Source: CAZBUK01 sp964495085 | GTDB taxonomy: Bacteria > Bacteroidota > Ignavibacteria > T3Sed10-11 | Reading direction: 5' to 3' | Length of the DNA stretch: 51,231 nucleotides | Assembly: GCA_964495085.1 (NCBI GenBank) | Contig: CAZBUK010000021.1 | Coordinates: 1 to 51,231 of the forward strand | Part shown: positions 25,207-33,292 of the stretch, piece by piece | Position numbering within the stretch: position 1 is the first letter of the stretch | Layout: every line of letters starts with the position of its first letter | Program-made: the position numbers and the translations under genes | The notes under the pieces: model-generated | The model's input: only the letters and a program-made list of their open reading frames with translations | Database searches by the model: none | What the model was told of the DNA's origin: nothing

Positions 25207-26945
25207 AGTCGAAGACCTTATCCGGTCTTACCTCGATTATCGTATTCTCGATGATCTCCCTCGGATGCGCATTCTCCCAGGGGAATGAAGTCCGTGCGGT
25301 CTGGTTGACGACGTTCGGAGGACTTGACTGGCCAAAATCCGTCGACCCAAGTGTACAGCGGCAGAGCCTGCGCAGGATCGTCGATCACCTCGCCTCACTC
25401 CACTTCAATATGATCTTTTTCCAGGTCAGATCGCGCGGGGATGCATTCTACCGGTCGTCGTTCGAACCATGGGCCCGCGAGCTGACCGGATCTACAGGCA
25501 ACGATCCTGGCTGGGATCCCCTCGAATTCCTCCTCACAGAAGCCCATGCACGCGGAATCGAAGTGCATGCCTGGCTGAATGTGTATAAGGTCTGGGGAGC
25601 ATCCCCGGTTCCGTTCGATACCGACCCGCCGCATATTTTGTCGATCCGTCCCGAATGGGCAAAGCTCTATCAGAACGAATGGTGGCTCGATCCGGGAATT
25701 CCTTCCGTCAACGAGTATATCCTCGCCGTTGCACTCGACCTCATCGAGAAGTATCCGCTCGACGGGATGCATTTCGATCATATCAGATATCCGGGGCGGG
25801 ATTTTGACGATTCTCTGACATTTGCGTTATACGGCGGGGGAGTCGATCTCCACCAATGGCGTCGCAATAATATTACCGTGTTCGTACGAGAATTTTACCG
25901 CCTTGCCACCGCCATCCGGCCATCGGTCAAAATCGGCTCCGCCCCGATAGGCGTGTATGGAAGTCTTCCCGGATTTAACGGGTCGACGGCGTTCACGGAT
26001 TATTACCAGGATCCCGAGTTATGGTTACGGGAGGAGATACATGACTATATTGTTCCGCAGATCTACTGGGACATCCCGGACAATCCGAGATTCGATGTCA
26101 TTGCGGCCGATTGGACTCGCCGTTCTTCGGGGCGCCACATCTATGGAGGTCTGGGGATATTCAAACCTGAAATAGCATTGGAAGTAGAACGGCAGGTCGA
26201 GGTGACCCGCGCGCTTGCTCTTCAGGGACAGGCCTTTTTCCGCTACGAACACCTTCTTCAAATAGAGGGGATCGGTCGGCTATATCGTTCACGCGCGGAA
26301 ATTCCGGCGATGCCATGGAAGATTCGCCACGCACGCAATTCCACAAGAAACACATTCTCGGTTTCGCCGGATAACCTGGTCGCGCTTGGCAATATGTTTG
26401 ATGATAGCGAATACTTACCTGAATCCAGCGTGGGGGCGCGGCAGTCGACACACTCGTTTTCGCAGACACCGCAACAATACATTATCTACCGGTCACCGGA
26501 ATTTCCGGTATATATAAACAACCCGGGCAGCCTGGCGGCAGTCCTCCCCGCAACAGCCGATTCGTTTAAAACTCTCCTGCAGGCTCCGGACGCGTCGGAT
26601 TATATATACCTCGTGAGTCGGTTGTTTCAGTCCGAGGCAGAGGACAAACCGGAGAACGATGAATTCGAAAGAATCGCGCGACTCCTGGGCAGGGAATATT
26701 TTTTTACGGATTACGATCCGGCAGCTCTGAAGCTGGAAGTTTCGATGTGTACCCCCTCGGGCGGGAGTTATGAACTGATCCTCGGTATCGGGCATCCGGC
26801 AAATCAGTTAGACCTCTATAAGGGATATCTTGATCCGGGCATCCATACTATCGGCGTACCTGCCGAAATCTTTAGCGGCCGATCTGAGTTAATCTTGAAA
26901 ACCGGAAGGGGCCAAATTAGACGTTCGGTAGGATTAACCGAATAA
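25203..26945 (+). CDS. Glycoside hydrolase-like protein GHL10 (DUF187), secreted
   Basis: A 580-residue protein with an N-terminal export signal (about residues 1-26; the Cys in SLGCAF could be lipid-modified, but the box is not standard). Residues about 28-330 form the GHL10 TIM-barrel: EVRAVWLTTFGGLDWPKS, FQVRSRGDAFYRS, EVHAWLNVYKVW, YPLDGMHFDHIRYPG and IVPQIYWD are typical family blocks. The C-terminal 200 residues are beta-rich and unassigned. GHL10 proteins are thought to act on cell-wall or exported glycans; the bond cut is not known. Its start overlaps the aroB stop by 4 bases, so it is coupled to a metabolic gene with no obvious link. Confidence 0.9.
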   Translation: MKSKTLSGLTSIIVFSMISLGCAFSQGNEVRAVWLTTFGGLDWPKSVDPSVQRQSLRRIVDHLASLHFNMIFFQVRSRGDAFYRSSFEPWARELTGSTGNDPGWDPLEFLLTEAHARGIEVHAWLNVYKVWGASPVPFDTDPPHILSIRPEWAKLYQNEWWLDPGIPSVNEYILAVALDLIEKYPLDGMHFDHIRYPGRDFDDSLTFALYGGGVDLHQWRRNNITVFVREFYRLATAIRPSVKIGSAPIGVYGSLPGFNGSTAFTDYYQDPELWLREEIHDYIVPQIYWDIPDNPRFDVIAADWTRRSSGRHIYGGLGIFKPEIALEVERQVEVTRALALQGQAFFRYEHLLQIEGIGRLYRSRAEIPAMPWKIRHARNSTRNTFSVSPDNLVALGNMFDDSEYLPESSVGARQSTHSFSQTPQQYIIYRSPEFPVYINNPGSLAAVLPATADSFKTLLQAPDASDYIYLVSRLFQSEAEDKPENDEFERIARLLGREYFFTDYDPAALKLEVSMCTPSGGSYELILGIGHPANQLDLYKGYLDPGIHTIGVPAEIFSGRSELILKTGRGQIRRSVGLTE

Positions 26946-26948
26946 AAA

Positions 26949-26967
26949 CAAACGGTTATCCCGTTTG
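26949..26967. other. 7-bp hairpin overlapping a promoter -35
   Basis: CAAACGG (26949-26955) and CCGTTTG (26961-26967) are exact inverted copies around TTATC. The right arm runs into the TTGCAT -35 at 26965-26970. No T-run follows on the plus strand, so its role (mRNA end or operator) is unclear. Confidence 0.4.
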
Positions 26968-26993
26968 CATTTCCCAGGCCATTTAGCTACCTT
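26965..26993 (+). promoter_or_regulatory. Promoter of the heptose kinase-adenylyltransferase-TamB operon
   Basis: TTGCAT at 26965-26970, a 17-base spacer and TACCTT at 26988-26993 lie 53 bases before the ATG at 27047. A TATAAT at 26999-27004 is also present but has no -35 at the right distance. Confidence 0.55.
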
Positions 26994-27046
26994 TTGGGTA
27001 TAATTCTTGAATTTTGAAAGTAAAATTAAAACTTTTTAGTACCGGT

Positions 27047-28084
27047 ATGCGTCTAAAAGATGATCGTTTGAGGGAACTGTTCGGAAATATCGGCGGGAAA
27101 CGGATCGCGGTTGTAGGGGATGTGATGCTCGACCAGTATTATTGGGGAAATGTTTCGCGTGTCTCTCCGGAAGCCCCGGTACCGGTGGTGGAAGTGTTTG
27201 CCGAATCTATCCGTTTAGGCGGTGCGGCGAATGTAGCCAATAATATTGCGGCGCTCGGTGCCGAGCCGCTCCTCTTCGGTCTGGCCGGCACAGACCCGAA
27301 CGGCGAACTTCTCAGATCCCTGTTGCGCGAATCGGGTTTCTCCGATTCGGGCATCATTCAGGAAAGCGGACGTCCGACTACCGTCAAAACGAGGGTGATA
27401 GCCCATCACCAGCATGTGGTCCGGTTCGACAGGGAACGGACGGACGATTTGACGGAAGAGAATGCTCATGTTATGATGGAATCGATCGAAGCCGTTCTCG
27501 GTAGTTGCGACGCGGTTATTCTTCAGGATTACAACAAGGGTATTTTCACCCCGTACCTCATCGAAGAGGTTATCGATCTGATTAAAAAAAATGGTATCCC
27601 CGTGACCGTCGATCCGAAATTTAAAAATTTCTTCGCATATCGCGAAGTTACTGTCTTCAAACCCAATCGGCGTGAGCTGGAGGAAGCGTTCGGAGCGAGA
27701 CTTCTCAGCGACGAGGAATTCATCGTCTCCGGCAAGGAACTGCAGGATAAACTGCAAGCTGAGAATGTCCTCATAACCCGGGGTGAGCAGGGTATGACAC
27801 TCATCGAGCGGAGCGGGAGAACGACCCACCTCCCGACCCGATCGCGGAAGGTCGCCGACGTGAGCGGAGCGGGCGATACGGTCATTGCGACACTCACGGT
27901 AATGCTTGCGTCAGGGGCATCTGTGAGGGAATCTGCGGCGGTCGCGAACTTCGCAGGCGGTTTGGTATGCGAAGAGGTCGGTATCGTTCCCGTCGATAAG
28001 GAGAAACTGATCGAGACGATACGATCGTTCGATCCGGTAGTCTTGGGAGAACCTGTCGGCCCGGGAGGAGACGGAAATGGGTGA
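27047..28084 (+). CDS. rfaE1: D-glycero-beta-D-manno-heptose-7-phosphate kinase
   Basis: A 345-residue PfkB/ribokinase-family sugar kinase, the stand-alone version of the N-terminal half of HldE. It makes heptose 1,7-bisphosphate on the way to ADP-heptose for lipopolysaccharide inner core. Blocks seen: AVVGDVMLDQYYWGNVSRVS near the start, RLGGAANVANNIAALG, FKPNRRELEEAFG, and the catalytic loop ADVSGAGDT with Asp277 as base. The ATG at 27047 is preferred; a TTG at 27014 would add 11 residues. The stop overlaps the next gene by 8 bases. Confidence 0.93.
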   Translation: MRLKDDRLRELFGNIGGKRIAVVGDVMLDQYYWGNVSRVSPEAPVPVVEVFAESIRLGGAANVANNIAALGAEPLLFGLAGTDPNGELLRSLLRESGFSDSGIIQESGRPTTVKTRVIAHHQHVVRFDRERTDDLTEENAHVMMESIEAVLGSCDAVILQDYNKGIFTPYLIEEVIDLIKKNGIPVTVDPKFKNFFAYREVTVFKPNRRELEEAFGARLLSDEEFIVSGKELQDKLQAENVLITRGEQGMTLIERSGRTTHLPTRSRKVADVSGAGDTVIATLTVMLASGASVRESAAVANFAGGLVCEEVGIVPVDKEKLIETIRSFDPVVLGEPVGPGGDGNG

Positions 28085-28565
28085 GATTGTACCTCTAGGA
28101 TCTCTCAATCGATTGCGGCTCCGGCAGAGCGGAGAAGGTAAGAAGATTGTATTTACAAACGGGACATTCGATATTCTGCACCGTGGTCATGTCGAATATC
28201 TGAACAAGGCAAAACGATTGGGAGACCTGTTGTATGTCGGGTTGAACAGCGACCGGTCGGTCCGGATTCTCAAAGGCCCGGAACGTCCGGTTATGTCCGA
28301 AGACGATCGTGCATATCTGCTCACGAACCTAATCAGCGTCGATTATGTTGTCATATTCGATGAGGAAACTCCTATCAAAGTAATCGAAACTCTTCTACCT
28401 GACGTCCTGGTCAAAGGTGCAGACTGGGCGGTTCATCAAATAGTTGGGAAGGACATAGTGGAGCAGCACGGTGGAATAGTACAAACCATCGAGCTTACAC
28501 CCGGCCGTTCTTCATCCTCGCTTATCCGAAAAATTCAACATCAGAAAGAACAAACCGAGCAGTGA
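28077..28565 (+). CDS. rfaE2: D-glycero-beta-D-manno-heptose 1-phosphate adenylyltransferase
   Basis: A 162-residue nucleotidyltransferase of the cytidylyltransferase fold, the stand-alone version of the C-terminal half of HldE. It joins heptose 1-phosphate with AMP from ATP to give ADP-heptose. The phosphate-binding motif is TNGTFDILHRGHVEYL, with HRGH as the HxGH signature; GLNSDRSVRILKGPERP and the late SSSSLIRKI motif complete the active site. A strong GGGAGGAG precedes the ATG. It overlaps the kinase by 8 bases, and the TamB-like gene follows after 9, so all three are one operon. Confidence 0.95.
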   Translation: MGEIVPLGSLNRLRLRQSGEGKKIVFTNGTFDILHRGHVEYLNKAKRLGDLLYVGLNSDRSVRILKGPERPVMSEDDRAYLLTNLISVDYVVIFDEETPIKVIETLLPDVLVKGADWAVHQIVGKDIVEQHGGIVQTIELTPGRSSSSLIRKIQHQKEQTEQ

Positions 28566-28574
28566 GTCATCGGT

Positions 28575-31500
28575 ATGATTAAGAAGGTATTCAGAATTGC
28601 CGGCTACAGTATAGTCGTCATTTTGTTTCTATTAGCAATACTCCTCGGAATTACGCAGACTTCGCTGTTCAGGGAATCGTTGCGCACGTTCATAACCGAA
28701 CGGACACAGGATATACTGAACGGAGATATATCGATCGGGAGGATCGAAGGGACCTTCTTTACTACTCTGACGCTTCACGATATCACCTGGCACTATGAAG
28801 ACGAGGATCCGATTACCGTTCGCGAGATCGATGTTCGCCTGAATCCGCTCGCACTCCTCCGGCGGCAGATCTCAGTGCGGCGAATAACGCTCGTCGAACC
28901 CTCCGTCGACCTGAAACTCTCCCGGAACGGAAAGATCAACCTGGGCAACCTCGTCAGAAAGAAAGATACCGTCGAGCAGAAGCCGGATGCCGGGCCGGAT
29001 GCCGATCCGAAACCCTCCCGCTGGCGTTATCACGCGGAGAAAATCGAGATCGTCAACGGGAGCTTCAGGTATTACATACCTGCCGGAGATTCCGCAGCGC
29101 GACGCTATCCGGTTTCTTTCCGGGCTCTCAGTTACCGCAATATCTCGGTACGGGATTTACATATTGATCTTTCAGCAGGCTTCGGACCGGTCGGATATTA
29201 TTTCGACGTTCGGTCGATGCGGTTCGAGGTACAGGAACCGGAATTCACGGTCGAGGAACTCGCATTCCATGCGGTCATTAATAACGAGCTTTCCGAAGTA
29301 CGGGATCTGAGGCTCAGAACCGACTCGAGCAATATTCAGTTGGAGGCGGCGGTATACGGATATAATATCTTCGGCGGCAATCCGGATGCGGACATACGGA
29401 CCAAACAGCTGTATCTCTCAATGCTCGCCAACAAAATACACTTCGACGAATTGAAATATTTTCTGCCGCCGGTGTGGTTCCTTGAAGGGGAAGCAGCCGT
29501 CAGCGTGCTTGCCGACGGATCGCTCGATTCGCTGAATGTACAGGGCGTAACCACCAGATTCGGCAACTCGAAAGTTTCCGTGATCGGTAATATCTTTCAT
29601 ACTGCGCGAGGACCGGATTTGGTTATCGATGCCGCAATCGTCGATAGCCAGATCGACCCCGCCGAGGTAAACAAATTACTCCCGTATTTTACCATACCGG
29701 TTTTCGGAGACATCGGCACTGCACGGGTAACCGGGAGATATACCGGGAAACCCAGAGATTTTGTTGCCGGCGTCGAACTGCGGACTGCCGGGGAAACATA
29801 CAGCGGAAATCTCGCTCTCAATCTGACCGGCCCCGTCATGCGGTATAAAGGGGAATTTTCGACTGAGCATGCGGATGCGGCGAGAGTGCTCGACAACGAA
29901 CGCCTTCCCCGCAATATAACGATGACCGGGACAATAGAGGGAGAAGGAACGCGTGCGGGTGAACTGTTGTCGAAATCGAACCTATCGATCCGATCGATGG
30001 AATACGGTCATATTGGATTCGAAAATGTAACGGTCAATGCTTCCGCTGAAGGCTTTGATGTTCGGCTCGATATGGAGGGATTTATAGAAGGCGCATTTAT
30101 ATCCGCATCGGGGTCCGGGAGTATAGAGGACCTTGCCTCGTCTCCGTACCGGATGAATATCGCGGCACGCTCGCTCGACCTGGCTCCCATCCTGGACGAT
30201 ACTTCGTTCGCCAGCGATCTCTCATTCCGGCTAAACGCACGCGGTAGCGGTTACCGGCCTGAATCGCTGCTCGGCGAGATAGAAATCGAATTGGATCAGT
30301 CATCGTTCCGGGACTATACCTTCATCGGCGAGTCGATATATGTCGGAATGCAAATGATCGATCAGTTCAACAGGGAGTTCAAACTGGAATCGGAAATTGC
30401 CGATATCTATATCGCGGGCGAATTCGACCTTCCTACATTCGTGGAAATTTCGACGGAACATCTCAGGGAGATCATCGCCACAGTCCGGAGCGACATTAAC
30501 AGCATCGTCAGCGGCGCGAGGCAGGATCCAATTGGCTTCGGCAGGCGGACTGTTTTCGACCGCAACATAGATGCTGTGTACGACATCCGCGTTAAGAACA
30601 TCTCACCTCTCTCGGTCGTTCTCGGGAGGGGTCTCTTCGAAATCGACGCAGTCGGCCTGGCGTACGGATACTACCGGTCAAGTGAAGCGGTTATGTCGAT
30701 CGGCGGCGACTTCATGGTCGAACACCTCGTCTATATCGATCAGAACGACCGCGTATTGCTCGACGGACTCCATGGGTTTTATAATATCGAAAACGACTAT
30801 GTTACCGGCGGTATCGCGGGAATTAATTCGATCGTCTCATTCGAAGCGAGACGGCTTTATACACGGGCGGTTACTGCGAACAGGTTGTCGTTTACGCTCG
30901 ATGCAAGAGGCAGGGATTGGCAGATTACTTCGAGCGCTGTCATTGATACCACCATAAGCTATACTATCAGGGGATCCGCATACTTCGATACGACGGCAGT
31001 GTCGACCGAAATCGCCCAACTGCAACTCGTGTACGGAGAGTTTGATTTCAGGAACGTTGATCCGGTAATGCTGAGGTTCGATAGCGCCGGGGTCTGGGTA
31101 GACCGGTTCATCGTTCACGAAAACGAAATGAGCACAGTTTCTCTCTCAGGGTTGCTGGCGAGGCAGGGAGGACATCAACTCGACGTTCACATCGTCGATC
31201 TCGATCTGGGAAATTTACACTCGTTGACGATCCCGGAAGATATGCGGAGACGCAGTTACCTGTTTTCGGGTCGGGCTGACGCGGTCGGATCCCTGAGGGG
31301 TACCAGTGAAAATCCGTTCGTCACCGCCGAGGTGAGGATTACCGAAGTAGGATACAGGAATGTTTCATTCGGCGAAATTTTCGGGGCGTTTCGGTTTGAA
31401 GATAAGCTGATGTACTTCGACGTTCTTATGCATTCCCCGACCGACTCCGCGCGGGTGATATTCTCCCTCGACGGTCTCATACCGTTCGATCCCTTGCCGG

Positions 31501-33113
31501 CGAACGGCGCAAACCGCTTCCCCGACGGTCCGCTCAGCATCCGCCTGATGTCGGACGAATTCGATCTATCGATACTGGATCCGTTCATATCCGAGGTGGA
31601 TAATCTGGGAGGCTATCTGACAGGGGCGATCAGCATCGGCGGGATGCTCGACGATCCGTCGTATTCCGGAAATCTCGAGATCCAGAGGGGACAGTTCGTT
31701 TTCGCAAGGAACAGAATCGGCTATCTCTTCAGCGGCAGTATCGAACCCCGGCAGAACGAATTATTCATCAATTCATTGATGCTCGAAAACCGGCGCAGAG
31801 ATCTGCCGGACGGAAGAATGAGCATAAGCGGCTCTGTTCGGACGCGCGGCTTAGGTATCAGTTCGTTCAACCTTCGCGCCGACGGACAACTCATGGCGCT
31901 GAAGGCGACCTCCCGGGAGCCCGGAGCGGCATTCTACGGAGATCTGGTTGTTGCTACCGGCGGCGCCGGAATCACGCTGACCGGCTCGATCGACGAGTCG
32001 ATGCTTACAGGTATGCTGTTGCTCCGCTCGGCGAGTCTCGTTTTTCCGCCAACCCGGACAACTGCGTACGATCGAACCGGTACGGTGATAAATTACTTCA
32101 CCGTAGACGATACGCCGAGACCTGAGGATTCAGTCTCGCCGCTTGAGTCATTCTTCAGAGGATTAACCGCCGGGAACGGAGGAAACTCCTCCGCCGTTTC
32201 CGCCGGATCCAGATTTGTTGCAGGACTCGATTACGATGTCATCATACAGACAGACGGGAGAGTCGAGTTGACCATGATATTCAATCAGACGACCCGTGAA
32301 GAACTTATTGCACATATCGAAACATCGAGCCTTCGTCTGTACAGCGACGACCTGACCGGCGTCCGGCTGATCGGGAACGTAGAAATCAATGAGCCGTCCG
32401 TATATTCATTCTACCGGAGATTCGATGCCGGAGGAAATCTCAGGTTCGTCGGCCCTCCGGACAATCCGGAACTCAATATCACTGCGAGGTATTCGGGACA
32501 ACGCATCCCCTCGCAACAAGACGGTGTTTCGGTCGGCAGACCGGAACAGATCGTCGTGACGTTGCACATTACCGGAGACCGCCACGAGCCAAAACTCGAA
32601 ATAGATCTGACCGTCGACGATCAGCAGTGGGAGGGAGACCGGGAGACCGATGCTATCTCGTTCATATTGACGGGACGATTTCAAGGTGAACTGAGTCCGG
32701 GCGATTATAGCAGAATATCCGCAGATTTCGGCCGAGGCGTACCTGCCACATTCGTATCTGGTGTCGCGACCTCCCTGTTATCGAGCGTGTTCAGCGACTT
32801 CCTTCGGAATGAGGTACGGTTCATCCGCACCGCAGAAATCGTATGGTACGGAGGCAATCTGATGGAGACCGCCGAGCTTCGTGTCAGCGGAGAACTAAGA
32901 CACTTTTACTGGACCGTGGGCGGACGTGTCTTCAACGATATAAACAATACTAATTTCTCATTCCAGATTCCGATGGGACCTGTGTTCAATTCCGACCGAT
33001 GGACCAACCTATTCATCGAACTCGAGAGGAGGTCGAGAGGCTGGGAGTACTATACTGACATATCCCTGAGGCCCGTCAATTCCGCCCGGCTCTACTATAG
33101 CATATCATTTTAA
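28575..33113 (+). CDS. TamB-like translocation and assembly module protein (AsmA-like/DUF490)
   Basis: A 1512-residue envelope protein. A single N-terminal membrane anchor (about residues 8-28) is followed by an AsmA-like start (ILNGDISIGRIEGTFFTTLT) and then about 1300 residues of repeated beta-strands that form the long hydrophobic groove typical of the bridge-like lipid-transfer superfamily. The last 200 residues are the TamB/DUF490 domain: SAVFSDFLRNEVRF-like and LMETAELRVSGELRHFYWTV segments. TamB works at the outer membrane with TamA or BamA and in phospholipid transport between membranes. No TamA gene is adjacent; a barrel-containing fusion lies downstream at 35646. It is the third gene of the heptose operon. 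Confidence 0.9.
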   Translation: MIKKVFRIAGYSIVVILFLLAILLGITQTSLFRESLRTFITERTQDILNGDISIGRIEGTFFTTLTLHDITWHYEDEDPITVREIDVRLNPLALLRRQISVRRITLVEPSVDLKLSRNGKINLGNLVRKKDTVEQKPDAGPDADPKPSRWRYHAEKIEIVNGSFRYYIPAGDSAARRYPVSFRALSYRNISVRDLHIDLSAGFGPVGYYFDVRSMRFEVQEPEFTVEELAFHAVINNELSEVRDLRLRTDSSNIQLEAAVYGYNIFGGNPDADIRTKQLYLSMLANKIHFDELKYFLPPVWFLEGEAAVSVLADGSLDSLNVQGVTTRFGNSKVSVIGNIFHTARGPDLVIDAAIVDSQIDPAEVNKLLPYFTIPVFGDIGTARVTGRYTGKPRDFVAGVELRTAGETYSGNLALNLTGPVMRYKGEFSTEHADAARVLDNERLPRNITMTGTIEGEGTRAGELLSKSNLSIRSMEYGHIGFENVTVNASAEGFDVRLDMEGFIEGAFISASGSGSIEDLASSPYRMNIAARSLDLAPILDDTSFASDLSFRLNARGSGYRPESLLGEIEIELDQSSFRDYTFIGESIYVGMQMIDQFNREFKLESEIADIYIAGEFDLPTFVEISTEHLREIIATVRSDINSIVSGARQDPIGFGRRTVFDRNIDAVYDIRVKNISPLSVVLGRGLFEIDAVGLAYGYYRSSEAVMSIGGDFMVEHLVYIDQNDRVLLDGLHGFYNIENDYVTGGIAGINSIVSFEARRLYTRAVTANRLSFTLDARGRDWQITSSAVIDTTISYTIRGSAYFDTTAVSTEIAQLQLVYGEFDFRNVDPVMLRFDSAGVWVDRFIVHENEMSTVSLSGLLARQGGHQLDVHIVDLDLGNLHSLTIPEDMRRRSYLFSGRADAVGSLRGTSENPFVTAEVRITEVGYRNVSFGEIFGAFRFEDKLMYFDVLMHSPTDSARVIFSLDGLIPFDPLPANGANRFPDGPLSIRLMSDEFDLSILDPFISEVDNLGGYLTGAISIGGMLDDPSYSGNLEIQRGQFVFARNRIGYLFSGSIEPRQNELFINSLMLENRRRDLPDGRMSISGSVRTRGLGISSFNLRADGQLMALKATSREPGAAFYGDLVVATGGAGITLTGSIDESMLTGMLLLRSASLVFPPTRTTAYDRTGTVINYFTVDDTPRPEDSVSPLESFFRGLTAGNGGNSSAVSAGSRFVAGLDYDVIIQTDGRVELTMIFNQTTREELIAHIETSSLRLYSDDLTGVRLIGNVEINEPSVYSFYRRFDAGGNLRFVGPPDNPELNITARYSGQRIPSQQDGVSVGRPEQIVVTLHITGDRHEPKLEIDLTVDDQQWEGDRETDAISFILTGRFQGELSPGDYSRISADFGRGVPATFVSGVATSLLSSVFSDFLRNEVRFIRTAEIVWYGGNLMETAELRVSGELRHFYWTVGGRVFNDINNTNFSFQIPMGPVFNSDRWTNLFIELERRSRGWEYYTDISLRPVNSARLYYSISF

Positions 33114-33151
33114 GGCTTTCGGGACAGTATGTACCGGGATCTATGAGTTAA

Positions 33152-33179
33152 TTGATATCCGAATTAGGAACGTTATAGC
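33152..33179 (+). promoter_or_regulatory. Possible promoter of rnr
   Basis: TTGATA at 33152-33157, a 16-base spacer and TATAGC at 33174-33179 lie 113 bases before the rnr start. The -10 is a weaker match than the others. Confidence 0.35.
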
Positions 33180-33292
33180 CGGATACGGTACCGCAAGATG
33201 GCTCTATTTGTACAGTGATAAGTGAACGGAACATCGCTCAGAAGAGAGACAGGAAACATTACTCATAATGAATAAGAAATAAAGAAAGAAAA

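Noticed and set aside
26999..27004. TATAAT as the -10 of the heptose operon
   Set aside because: No -35 at a normal distance; TACCTT 11 bases upstream is paired correctly with TTGCAT.
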